Assembly: GCA_019916065.1 (NCBI GenBank)
Contig: CM034236.1
Coordinates: forward strand, 13,469,167 to 13,533,166
DNA length: 64,000 nucleotides
Source of the DNA: Vitellaria paradoxa
Taxonomy: Eukaryota > Streptophyta > Magnoliopsida > Ericales > Sapotaceae
Reading direction: 5' to 3'
Shown: piece after piece, positions 35,931-47,632 of the stretch
How the letters are laid out: each line of letters begins with the position of its first letter
Position numbering within the stretch: the first letter of the stretch is position 1
Program-made: the position numbers and the translations under genes
Notes under the pieces: generated by a model
Seen by the model: only the letters and a program-made list of their open reading frames with translations
Told to the model about the DNA's origin: nothing
The model's database searches: none

Positions 35931-38900
35931 ATTCTTCTCAGCCAAGCTTCTCACCTACCACTATCACTTCTATTTCATCTCCTTTGGTCTTAGTCATCAA
36001 TTCTTAGTGAGAATTAAGTGTTATTTATTGAGCTAGTAAACTTTTAAACACTTTATTTGTTACAAAAATTAGGTTTTGAAAGTTTAATTTTGGATAAATA
36101 ATTGAGATTTTGGATTGAAAATAGCTAATCTAAAAAAGTTAAATTTTGGGCTGGCATCTGGATGGTTTTTTGGCGTCTGCACACCCCTTCAGCTATCATG
36201 TATTGTTTTATTTTTCAAATTCTATTTCTAGACTATTTTGGGATAAAAATGACATGGAATTGAAAATAAATATTTTCAAACATGAATATTAGATTTGGAA
36301 ATTTATAATTAAATTAAAGAAAATTGGAACTCATTTATGTTAATTAATCAAAATTGTAATTTAAAAGTTAATCATTTTTATGATGGAATAAGTTGCATAT
36401 GTGGAATTAAATATGATTTTGTGATGATGTCGAGTTATAAGACATTGGTATGAGCTAGCATATGGAAGTTCGATTCCTATTTTTGATGGTGAGATGATAA
36501 AGTTGTTGAGGTATTGGGTTGTGTGAGTAAGGATTGTGATATTTTTCTACTGTGATGTTAAGTCGGGTTGAGTATTGATTTGTTAGGAAGATACTATTAA
36601 ATAGAGGTATACATAAATATGGGTTGAAAGTCCCTAGATCTAAGTAGGGGTTGGTTTTCATTTTCAGTAAACTAATAACCTAAGCGATGTAGATGCTTAC
36701 GATGCCATAATGATTTTCTTTTGCAGCAGTCAAAGATGAAAATGTCTATAATAGCATATTTTCCAAAACTTAAGTTTGAATTGAGACACCAAGAGATGGT
36801 GTATTTTTTTATTGAGTGTCATGGTCACGGGCCAATCATACAGAGTACCTGCCCATATGTGTTTTTTGTGCATACATAAATTATGTAGATGAGTCGTACA
36901 GTTGAGTTGTATTGATGTGTTATGATGATAAGATGAGGTGATGTGTTGAGTTTGATGAGTTAAATATGATGAGTTGGTGATTATGGTAGTATGATGATGA
37001 TGACTAATGATGCGGTGGATGAATTATTTATTTATGTTATTAGCATTATCATGTTATTAATACCGAGATATTGCATATCTTATTATATACTGTTGTGTTG
37101 CATGTTGAGTAGCATGATCACGTTTAGCAGTATAATAGGTCATGTTATGTATATATATTGTTGCATAGTGAGCACGCTTTGATTTTGTGCTCATTTCTCT
37201 ATAGATCTTGTTGCAGGTTCAGGGGTGAAGCTGCCTACTAGATTGACTTGCTAGGAGATGTAATTTTCTTATTTCTTTTGTATTTACTTTTAAGGATAAA
37301 TTACATATAGACCCCTTAAACATTTAGGTAATTACACTTGGACCCTCTCAACATTTAAAAATTATAGACACGTCCCTTATTTTGAAAAGTTGGTAACACT
37401 TAGACTCTCTCTATTAGTATGCCGTTAGAATTTCTATTAAAATGATTACATCAGCCAAAACTTTTTTCCAATATACCAAATTTAACCTTCCCAACATTTA
37501 AAATTTACACAATGTCTTTCAACCAACAGAGAACTATACCCTCAAACTCAATTCTCAAATTTATCTGCAAACCCAAAAGTGATATCAAATTTCTACAAGG
37601 ATCCACGATTTATCTACTCAACTTAATGAAATGGATTGTGAGGGTCTTCACTTGAATCTCGCCGGAAATAATTTCTCTGATGAGATCTCAAACAAAATAG
37701 AAAATTAAAAAAAAAAGCATAAAGATACCTAAGAAATTTGGTGTGTCTCTCTCTCTAAATTCCCACAAAGAAAGAGAGACTTATAGATCCAATTACATAG
37801 ACCCCCTTAACCTTTCGATAGAGAGAAAGAGTAAAACAATTGGGCTTTAGACTTGATAGAGAGATAAAATGGTGGGTTTGAGTTGGAGTTAGATTTAGAG
37901 AGAAAATTGGGTCTGGAAAAGCCATGGAAGCCTCCTTAGAGGTTTGCAATAAGAGTAATTCCACTGGATTTTGCAAGCTTTAGAGCTTCCGAGACTACTT
38001 AACCAAAACAACAACAATGGTAGGGACGCGTTCGTGTTTTTAAATGGCTCCTCAATGATGAGTTCGAGTGGATACGAGAAAAATCGAGACTTGTTAGAGA
38101 AACAGACAATCAAATTCCTAGCAGCAGATTTTCTTGTACACGGTAGAAGACTTCTGGCTTGGTGTACGCCAGAGTGCTGCATGTAGTGTGGAGCTAGCCA
38201 TTTCGAAGATGTTCTGGGAGAGCAGAGAGGTCGAAGTTAGAGATTTTGAGGAGATTTGGACTCTTTTTTTTTAGATTCGTCGAAGTCAAAGTCAAAAATT
38301 TTAAGAAAATTTAGACTCTTCTTCTTCAGATGCATTGAAGTCAAAGTCGAAGATTTCCTATCTCTATGCCACGTTTAGATCTGGACCTCGATTTGTCAAA
38401 GGTAGATTTAAACTCTTCTTCTTCAAGCTCTGATTTAGACTTTTCTTGCTATTTGATTTCTTCTTTTGATCCTTCTTCTTCTTCCTTAGGAGATGACTCA
38501 TTTCGTGCTTTTGCTTCGGGTTATTGACTCATGCCATTTCTGTGTATAGAAAGAGTGTTTAGAGAGAGAGGGGGGAAGGTAGATTTCAACAAGCTAGGGT
38601 TTGTACAGAGGAAGGGTAAATTTGTCTTTCCAATAAATTTTTAACGGAGTTAAGGCCAAAGTTAACAGAAGGGGCTAAGTGTTACCAACTTTTCAAAATA
38701 AGGGAAGTGTTTATAAATTTTAAATGTTAAAGAGGCAAAGTATAATTATTCAAATGTTTAAAGGGTCTAGGCATAATTTACCCTACTTTTAATTATACTT
38801 TTATATTCTTTTGATACCTTGATGTGAGGTTTGATATATATTTATTCTTTTGGTCTCTTAGTGAAACAGGTTGTATATATTTACATACTATTGATGTGGT

Positions 38901-39126
38901 GGCGTTATATCAGGGTTGTTTGAGCTTGTGTAGTTTCTTGTGAAGTATCGCGCCTAGCTCTGGCTTAGGCTGAGACTTTATTTTATTATAGTTTTGTCTG
39001 TATTTATTTTTGTTTATGCTCTTGTTATGGTTAGGTCTGATTGAGACAGGATTATTTGAATGAAAATATATGTTCGTATGTTTGATTTAGCTCAAATTCC
39101 TAGGTTATAGGATTTGGGCCATGACA
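35931..39126 (+). mobile_element. Probable Gypsy LTR, split by a Mutator-like element
   Basis: The stretch reads like a large plant Gypsy LTR. It has the GTGAGCACGC...GTGCTC...TTGCAGGTTCAG block seen near the 3' part of such LTRs (about 37170-37225) and ends GATTTGGGCCATGACA at 39126. The LTR start could not be located, so the left coordinate is approximate. The 1.49 kb long-TIR element at 37294-38783 is inserted in it and interrupts this 3' part. No internal retroelement domain was found, so it may be a solo LTR. Confidence 0.45.
37294..38783. mobile_element. Long-TIR Mutator-like element with perfect 9-bp target duplication
   Basis: The terminal inverted repeats are about 150 bp. The left starts GGATAAATTACATATAGACC and the right, read inward, GGGTAAATTATGCCTAGACC. 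They share TTAAACATTT and the perfect CCCTTATTTTGAAAAGTTGG. The 9-bp duplication TACTTTTAA flanks the element (37285-37293 and 38784-38792), the hallmark of Mutator transposition. At 1490 bp it is non-autonomous. Its centre (about 37600-38560) is GC-richer, with open stretches on both strands, and may be captured host sequence; I recognise no family. Confidence 0.95.
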
Positions 39127-40951
39127 TAAGGTATATAGTGAACGGGTCATGCGCATGGCCAATGTCATGACGTGTGCACTGGTAGGTTAACTAGTCGACC
39201 ATGGGTAGCTGGGCTAAGTATACACAAGTTAGCCTATTTGGATGTCATGCGCATAGGATTAGGATTTAGGTGCACTTGAGAAGATTAATGTGGTTGTTGG
39301 TTATACAAGACTCAATGTGCATGTGCACGAGTTAAGCGGAATAGGTGTTGTACGCATGAAAATCTACTTTGTGTACATATGAGACAGGCAATTAAGATGG
39401 CTTGCTCACAAAAAGGGTTCAATTGTAAGCATGGGGTACTCAGTCAGAGGGTCATTCGTAGGGGAATAGGTCAGGTATGTGCATAGCAGAGGTCATATCA
39501 ACAAATATCAAATTCTGTTTTCTGATTTTTGCTAGTTTTTCTCAATTCCTTAACTACTCAACCCTTCAAACATGTACACTATAAGTTTGCAATAATTGAA
39601 GTAACATGAGTAACAGCATATCTATCCAATGCTAAACTTTATTTCATAAAAATTCAATAATTAATTATCAAAATTCTGTCCCATTTCACATATATGCATA
39701 TATATATGTACACATGTAAGTCCATCTATCAAAACTTGAAATCCAACTTATTAAGTTCAACAAACATGCTTTCTAGTTCTAAATTTTGTTTCCACAACTC
39801 AATTTCCACTTATCATGATACACCCATATTTTGATTTAAGTCCTAGAAAGTAATCATCCTACCTCTCGTGAAGAAATTAAAGAGCTCAAAACCACCCCTA
39901 CTAGAAAACTCATTCTTTCTTCTCTTTTTTACCAATAGCTTCTTACCCTCACTCAACCTCACACTTCTACTAGTATTAGGAAATCTAGAATTTGAAATTT
40001 GGGTGTGGTACTTTACGTATATTTATGTATGAAAATATAAGCAAGAGTAACATTGCTTTAAGGTGAAATTCACATTCCTTACTTACTTCAAACTACAACC
40101 ACCACCCACCTATATTCCCTTAAAAGTCACCTATGGTTGCCCTCACCATCCATCATTGTACTTAAAAGCCTAGGTTAGGAGGGGTCACGATCAAGAAAGA
40201 AGGCGTAGTCCGATCGGATACGTTGGATGAGTCGAAGTAGATTGGTCAAGATTAGTTTAGTGAAATTGGGTAAGTGGGTTGGAAAATGTGAATAAATGGG
40301 TGTTGAAATTAAAAGAACTAGATAGGGAATTCGGGTTTAAATTTTTAAATGGTTAATCTAAATTCTCTCACTAAATAAAAATACTAGATTGAATTTAATA
40401 AATTAATTATACAAAATAAACAAATCATGCCAAAATAAAATAAATAAGACTATAAATAAATTTTTAAATGACTAAAAAATTTAAGAAATTCATTAATTAT
40501 CAAAAAAAAAATTCAGATCTTACGATATATTTTACACTACCCTTTATTTCCCTTTCCCATTTTTGCCAAACGAAAAAAATAAAATAATTAGCCTCTATGC
40601 TTTTCCCTTCCTGATTTACTTTAGTTCCCTCTTCCCTTTCTTCCTTCCCATTCTCCTAAACAAGACTTAAATACGTATTAGAGGATAATATAGAGATTTG
40701 TGGCAGTAAAAGAATTTATATAGTTTATTTCTATATATGAACTAAAAAGTTTTATATGCAACAATGAGGAACAAACAATTGAATTGCATGGAAAATCTAT
40801 ATAATAAATTTGCTTATGATTTGACATTTATCCTACTCATCATTTTGCCACTATGGAATGCTGAGGGTCTGTAGGGTTAACAAAGCCGCGGAATTTCATG
40901 TTTTTGGTGCAAATCATCTCTTTTTCAAATCAAATTTGAAATGAAATTCAA

Positions 40952-40987
<36 letters not shown>

Positions 40988-41029
40988 CATATTTTATTTT
41001 GTAAAATTATACAAATTATGTTTTTTTCA
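39127..41029. other. Intergenic region with retroelement-like debris
   Basis: No gene is supported. 39130-39480 is less AT-rich and carries repeated CATGCGCAT, GTGCAC and GTACGCATG words. 39490-40200 resembles, on the minus strand, the interior of a Gypsy LTR (for example CACGAGAGGTAGGATGATTA). 40370-40660 is AT-rich and then pyrimidine-rich. A TA run lies at about 40957-40982. Confidence 0.35.
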
Positions 41030-42700
41030 ATTTTAAATAAGTAGAGAATTAATTTTTTTATTGTTAGATTAACAACCGTTGATCTACTTGAAACTCAAAT
41101 CAATGAGCATGGATTAATAGTTTCGACTTCCACAACTTTTTCTTTCTGTCTATATTATTTACAAATGTCTTGTGTATTTATATAGTAATATTTCTTATTG
41201 ATTTGATATTTGTATATTTTCAACATTTAGATTTATTCGTTGGTCAGGATTACTTCTTTTCCTCTCTACTTTAGTTGTCTTTTTAGTCACATCATATTAA
41301 AATATAATCCCTCACTTTTTCATATATTTTTTGAATACTTTTTATATATAAAAATTTTCAAATTATTATTTTAAAAAATATAATAATATTTGTAATAAAT
41401 AATAAAATTTTACCCATATATTAAACAATGTATTAGACAAAGTCAATTAAATTTTTTATTTTAAAAAATATATTCAAACTTTAATTTTCTATAAAATTTT
41501 ATTAAAATAAACATTCAAATTAAAATTAAAACTTTATTATGCTAAAAAATTAAAATTTAAATATATGCACTTTTACACTATTTGTGTCATTTATTTAATT
41601 AATAAACTTAAAATTTTAAATTTGAGATATTTTCAACTGTTGAATTGCTTAATGAACAAGATTATTTTGTTTTTCTCTCATTCTACCCATAGTTTTTTGA
41701 ATACTTTTTACATAAAAGATTTTTAATTTTATATCTTAAAAATATGGTAATATTTGTAATAAATAATAAAATTTTATACATTTATTAAATATGTATGGAT
41801 ACCTTAATCTTTTGATTAGTAATTTTTATTTTTATACCTCAGTAGCCAAGATTATTTTTTTTTCTCTTACTCTTTTCTTATATTTTTTGAATACTATTTA
41901 TATATAAAAGTTTTTAAATTAATATTTTAAAAAATGTGATGATATTTGTAATAAATAATAAAATTTTATACCTTTATTAAATACTGTATGGATACATTAA
42001 TCTTTTTTTATTAATGATTTTTAATTTTATAGGTTATTTTTACACTTTGTCATGTAGGTTTGCTCTATAAATTTAAATTTGAACTATTTACATGTTAAAT
42101 TATATTTCTGTACTTTTAGACATGGATAGGTGTACATTTATTAAATAATGTATGAATACATATTAGACAAACTCAACTAAATTTTTTATTAAAAAATTTA
42201 TTAAAATTTTAATTTTCTTTAAAAATTTATTAAAAATAAACATTTAAATTAAAATTTTAAATTTAATATACTTAAAACTTAAATTTTAAATACATACATT
42301 TTTACACTTCTTGTGTCATTTATGTAATAAAGAAGTGTAAAATTTTGAATTTGAGATATTTTCAACCGTTTGATTTACTTAATGGTTAAAATTATTTTCT
42401 TTTTCTCTCTACTTTGGTTGTCTTTTTGATCATTTCTTTTTTTCTCTCACTCTTTCCATATTTTTTGAATAGTTTTTATATAAAAGTTTTTAAACTAATA
42501 TTTTAAAAAATGAGATAATATTTGTAATAAATAATAAAATTCTAAACACTGCATAAATATATTAGTCTTTTTTATTAGTAATTTTTATTTTTATAGGTTA
42601 TTTTTATAGTTTTTATGTAATTTTGTTTTATAAATTTAAATTTGAGTTGTTTACACACCAAATTATATTTTTATATTTTTAGGTATGGACAATTATTAGT
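41030..42700. repeat. AT-rich region with four diverged copies of a ~110-bp unit
   Basis: The block ATATTTTTTGAATA followed by TTTATATAAAAG, TTAATATTTTAAAAAATG and ATATTTGTAATAAATAATAA recurs at about 41310-41425, 41690-41790, 41870-41980 and 42450-42545. The copies are diverged, and intervals vary from about 190 to 580 bp. Longer words between them (for example TTAAATTTGAGATATTTTCAAC) also recur, so a larger unit was probably duplicated. No coding region is present. Confidence 0.75.
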
Positions 42701-43163
42701 AGAAATATAATTGAAGTCAAATACTTGAAGTATCAGGCAAAAATATGATATGATAACAGAGACAAATTAAATAAATGGTATAAATCTCTTTTTTTCGATA
42801 AGCATCAATCTACCCATGTACTAACAACCCAATTGGGATTGAAAGAAAAGCGATTGAAAATCGAATAGCAATTTTAAACAACTAATTGCATTTGAAATAT
42901 AACAAAAATGTGGACAGTTAATTGTTTTTCATAGACATGGATCATTTTTTCCTTGACCATGAAAAAAAAAAGAAAAAAATAAACTAAATTAGGTAGTGGA
43001 TTGTTTTAAAGGTGATAATATTTAAATTATAAAATTACCTTATTGTGCTAAAATTAGTAGATGTGCGTTGGATTATAAAGAATATCTTTTAAAGTAAGCT
43101 CCACCCAATGGTTGGCTTCATAAGTTTTGCCTTCCATTGTTGCCACTAGAGTTTTCTAATGTA

Positions 43164-43518
43164 GGTTCCGTTTGGTCAAATGAACAACCTCTGTAAACTT
43201 CTATAAATTTCTAACAATCCATCTACCTAAAATTTTCCCATCATTACGAATTTCAAAAAATTCTAATATTTCGCTAAAAAAAAATCTAGAAGTAGGTTAA
43301 CCGAATGTGTAAATTTTTTATACAATCATATTCTTCGTGTTGAAAGCTTTCAAACGAGTACCATTGTCGCTATTTTTTGTGAATTTTTTGAATCCGTGGG
43401 AACGGAATTGGAAAACCGTTTCCACGGTTTCAAACTTTTCATAAAAAAATGCACCAAAATCAACCCTAAACCACATTTTATCTCAATTTATTTTATTTTT
43501 CTTATTTCAAACGGAGCC
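43164..43518. mobile_element. hAT-like MITE, 355 bp
   Basis: The termini GGTTCCGTTTGG (left) and GGCTCCGTTTGA (right, read inward) form an imperfect inverted repeat, as in many plant hAT-type miniature elements. No exact 8-bp duplication was found next to them. A related interior occurs around 49600-49770. There is no coding potential. Confidence 0.6.
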
Positions 43519-43677
43519 ATAATAGTTACAAATTTATAATAATTTATATATTCAATATATTGTTCTAATTACAGTGTATATTTGATTTATGTTAATGAAT
43601 CAAGGTTACTTAACATATCACATAGCTAAAATAAAAAATGCTTATTTATGCGTAAACAAAAGAAAAATAAACTTTTA

Positions 43678-44376
43678 CGGGCCGATTGGATGCAGCTAAA
43701 GAAGGGGGCATAAATTTTACCAGTGGGCCCCACATTTTTTGCTCGGTTTGGCAGCCGAAATGCTTCCTTTCTCCCCCGGATTAGATTTTGCATGATATTA
43801 AATTTAGTCCCTACGGGGGGATAATTTTTAGCTAGGGTTTGGGCTAGCTAAAAATTATCCCCCTTCAAGTGGATAAATTTTTGACGTTTTTAACCTTCGT
43901 TAATGGTATTGTTAACTTGATTAAAATAAATATAATGTTAATAAAAAAAATAATAGATAAGCCAACAAGTCAAAATAAACATAATTAAAAAAATTGGATA
44001 ATAACCAACCATTCAAAAGTACATATTTAAAAAAAAGTTTTTTAAATAAATTTATAAAAAATTAAATTTTCAATGAAATAAATAATATAACTTCAAATTG
44101 TCCAAAAATAATTAAATAGAGTGGGTTTTGTAATTTAATATTTAATTTAATGGGTAACCAAGTTTGGGACATCACAAGGGCAAAAGAGTCATTTGACTCT
44201 TTTTATCATCATTCACCTTCTCTTATTTATAAAACATCCAAACCAAGTCAAAAGTTATTCCCCTTCATAAACATCACATCAATGTGGGCCAACTCTCTAA
44301 AAATAATATCCCCTCTTATCTTATACCCCCTCTAAAACTTATCCCTCTAAAATTTTAGCGCCATCCAATCGGCCCG
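43678..44376. mobile_element. Tourist/PIF-Harbinger-like element, 699 bp
   Basis: The ends CGGGCCGATTGGATG (left) and its exact complement at the right form a perfect 15-bp terminal inverted repeat, followed by a partly matching GCTAAA region. The element is flanked by TTA on both sides (43675-43677 and 44377-44379), the 3-bp duplication of Tourist/PIF-Harbinger elements. It contains a 20-bp perfect hairpin at 43815-43862 and no transposase, so it is non-autonomous. Confidence 0.85.
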
Positions 44377-44396
44377 TTAATGTTTTCTCCTAACAC

Positions 44397-44400
<4 letters not shown>

Positions 44401-44435
<35 letters not shown>
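44401..44435. repeat. GA dinucleotide microsatellite
   Basis: An uninterrupted run of about 17 GA repeats directly follows the Tourist-like element. It is likely polymorphic in length. Confidence 0.97.
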
Positions 44436-44438
<3 letters not shown>

Positions 44439-45889
44439 TTTTGGCTAGATTTTGTTAAAAAAATAATATTTTTAAGTAAAAATTTTTTGTTGATGTGTTT
44501 TTTAAATTAGTGCTTTAACTTATGTGTAATTTTTATACTTACACAGCATTTGTTTGTTTAGTTATAATTGGTTGAATATCATATATTAAAAATGAGTATT
44601 AAAACAAGCTACAGAGTGCAGAGAATGTTAAAAGCAAAAAATTATTAGACTTGAGGGTGTCTGAATCTCGGCTCCCCCCCCAAAAAAAACTCTGAATTTT
44701 ATTAATTTTCTCTAATATTTTTTATTCAAATTTCATGATATCACTTTTAGACTAAGGAAATGTTTGGTAATTGGTACATGGTAAAAATATTTACCATTTA
44801 GAGGTAAAAGATTACTAAGATAATTGTTACCCCAATAACAGTTAATGTAGTAATAAGTTTATGATATTTATATTTAGATTTAAAAAATAAATATTACTTG
44901 ACAATAATTATATTATATTTCGAATGTTAAAAATTTTGTAGGGTAAAAATTAATTGTTTTTGAAATGAAGGTAAATTGATCAAAAGATAAAAGTTAATAT
45001 TTAATCTTACTAAAATATTACAATAAAATAAATTATCATTATCATAATCATTGTTATTGTAATAATCTTTAGTTTTAATAAAATACATATTATTAAGTAT
45101 AATTTTGAATAAAAATATCAACTATAAAAAATTTAATTTTATTATAGATTAACATTTCAATAGTTATTAATTTTAGTAATCAATTATTACTTGTTAAGAA
45201 TTATTTTTATTTTGATAAAATAATTTAATAAAACAAATAATTTTAGATTATTTAAAAATTATTCACTTTAATAAATTACATTAATATAATACATGATCTA
45301 GTAAATTCTTATTTATAAGAAATAATTTTATTTAATAAAATAAATTATTTTAATAAGTAATTATTATTTATTAAACATTAATTTTAATTTGAAAAAATAA
45401 ATAATTTTAGTTATAAATTAATATTTTAATAGTATTAATTTAATAAAATAAATTAAATTATTTTAATAATAAATTGTCATTTATTATATTGTTTAGATAA
45501 AATAATTTAATAATTAATTAATTTTACTTTAATTAAATAAATTATTATTTTTTAAAATTTATTACAATTATTTATAGAGAAACGTTGCCCAGAATTTTTT
45601 TTGGGTAATTACATAGCCTAGAATTTTACAGGGATGTATAAAAATATTTTACAAGAAAAGTAAAAAAAGAATAAAATTTTTCCATTATTTCGATTAACCA
45701 TCCCCTCTCCTAAGTAAGGACTACCTCATATGGGTGTGATCCATCTCAAAGTAATTGTTACCCTCTCATTCAAACTAATATAATGAAAAGTAAAAATTAC
45801 TCTATGGTAAAATTTATCTTTATTTCCCCAAAACAAGTATACCCTAATTTTTAATTTTTTTTAATAAACTAAGCACTACATAAATCTAT
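44436..45889. other. AT-rich region without a gene
   Basis: Nothing coding is supported. TAATTATTATTTATTAAA-type words dominate 44860-45560. The flanks (GGTACATGGTAAAAATATTTACC near 44775 and TATGGTAAAATTTATC near 45802) hint at a degenerate inverted repeat, too weak to call. Confidence 0.5.
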
Positions 45890-47417
45890 GGGTAAATTAC
45901 ATATACCTTCCCTAGAAGTTACGCTAATTACATATAGAACTCTTTTATATTTAAAATTTACATAAACTCCCTTATTTTCAAAAGTTATTAACTTTCAACC
46001 TCCTTTTGTCAGTTTAGATCATAACTTTATTATAATATCTATTGTGACAGAAATTTTATTCTCAACTTAATTAAATTAATTACAAATAAAACAAATATTA
46101 GTTTATAAATATATATAAGTTCATTTTCCGATGACATCCGACCATTTTTCCATGATGTCGCCGGTCTCTTTCTGTTTGCCGATATTTGTTTGTTCTTCGC
46201 CGAAGACATCTTAACTTTTGTGACATCGGAGTAGCTTCTTTATAACTGTTGTTCCTCTGCTCGATATGCACGCCTAAGCCCTCACTGCCACTGTTTCGAG
46301 GCAGCACCATACTTTTACTTCTCCCACAAACACTTCTTATCTCAACTAAACCAGAAATAAACAAATTCGCCATTCTATAATTAGTATTCTATAATTAATA
46401 TTCTCTTATTTGGGTCTCAATTAAAAGAAGGGACTCAATTGCCATGTATTGCCAATCAATGAGCGAGATTCCAGAAACTTTCTATAACTTCCTTTGAATT
46501 TGCCAGACATCTTTTTCACCTGTTTTGATATCGCATAGAGTTTGATCAATCAAAGCGCTACCGGTGAATTTTGAGTTTCAAGGCCAGCCCATGTGGCACA
46601 CAACTCATACAAGAAGTCTTGCCTGCATAATTGATCCGTAGAGCATAACAAAGTAGTTATAGAGAGAAGGTAGGTGACAAGAAGACAGAAAGTGTGAGAG
46701 GTGATGAACAGTTTAGCCTTTGCAATGAGGTTAGAGAGACAATGGTAATGATGGGTTAGACAGAGATGAGAGGGGATTGAGAAAATGGGTTTATCTATAG
46801 AGAGAGAGAGAGAGAGAGAGAGAACAGAAAATTCAAACAGTTTGTTGTTGCTGCATCTTTGAAATTCCAACCGTTTGTTTCTTCATATTAAATTGCACAA
46901 AACCTATCATCAATTCCAACCCACAAATTCAATTCAACCCAAACAATATATATGTGTGCGTGTTGGGGAGCCGGGGGGCTAGGTGCGATGAGAACCCAAC
47001 AATTAACAAGAACAATCACTAATAAAATGGATAGTATGAATATATATATATACACACCTTATGTGGATTGGTAACCTTAGAGGGTTTTTGTTCCACAGGT
47101 TTAATGGTGTTTGAATCAATTTGGGATACCCCTCCATACAATTTTGAAGCAGAGAAAGTCCTAGATAGAATAGAAGTATGGCTCTTTCTTCCAAAATCAA
47201 AGAACCCATATCTATAAACCGATTAAATTATACAACTTACGGACTCCGATTGAACAGCCCCCTTGGTCGTCCATGTCAGGTGGAGGAACAGCAGCCATAG
47301 GAGGCTGCTTCGATGTTGAGAAAGCCAAGATGTCTCCAACGAAGAACAATCAAACACCGATGAATAGAAAGGGACCGATGGCATCACGGGACAATGGTCG
47401 GACGCATCGGAACATGA

Positions 47418-47452
<35 letters not shown>

Positions 47453-47454
47453 TT

Positions 47455-47570
47455 GATGTGTTTGGAGTTGTATAAAATAAAATAAAATTGTAAAAATAAA
47501 TATCTCGTAATTCGTATTTGTAGAAATTTGTAGGATTTTATTTTATTTTGTTTAGCTCCAAACAGAACCT
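47455..47570. mobile_element. Small MITE-like inverted repeat
   Basis: TGTTTGGAG near 47459 and CTCCAAACA near 47558 are perfect inverted ends. The inner arms (AAAATAAAATAAAATT and its complement-like partner) also match. At about 108 bp it is probably a hAT-type MITE or one arm-pair of an older element. No target duplication is clear. Confidence 0.5.
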
Positions 47571-47632
47571 TTTGTGTGTGTGTGTTTGTGTATATATATA
47601 TAATCCTATAATATTTGTTTAATTTAAAATTA

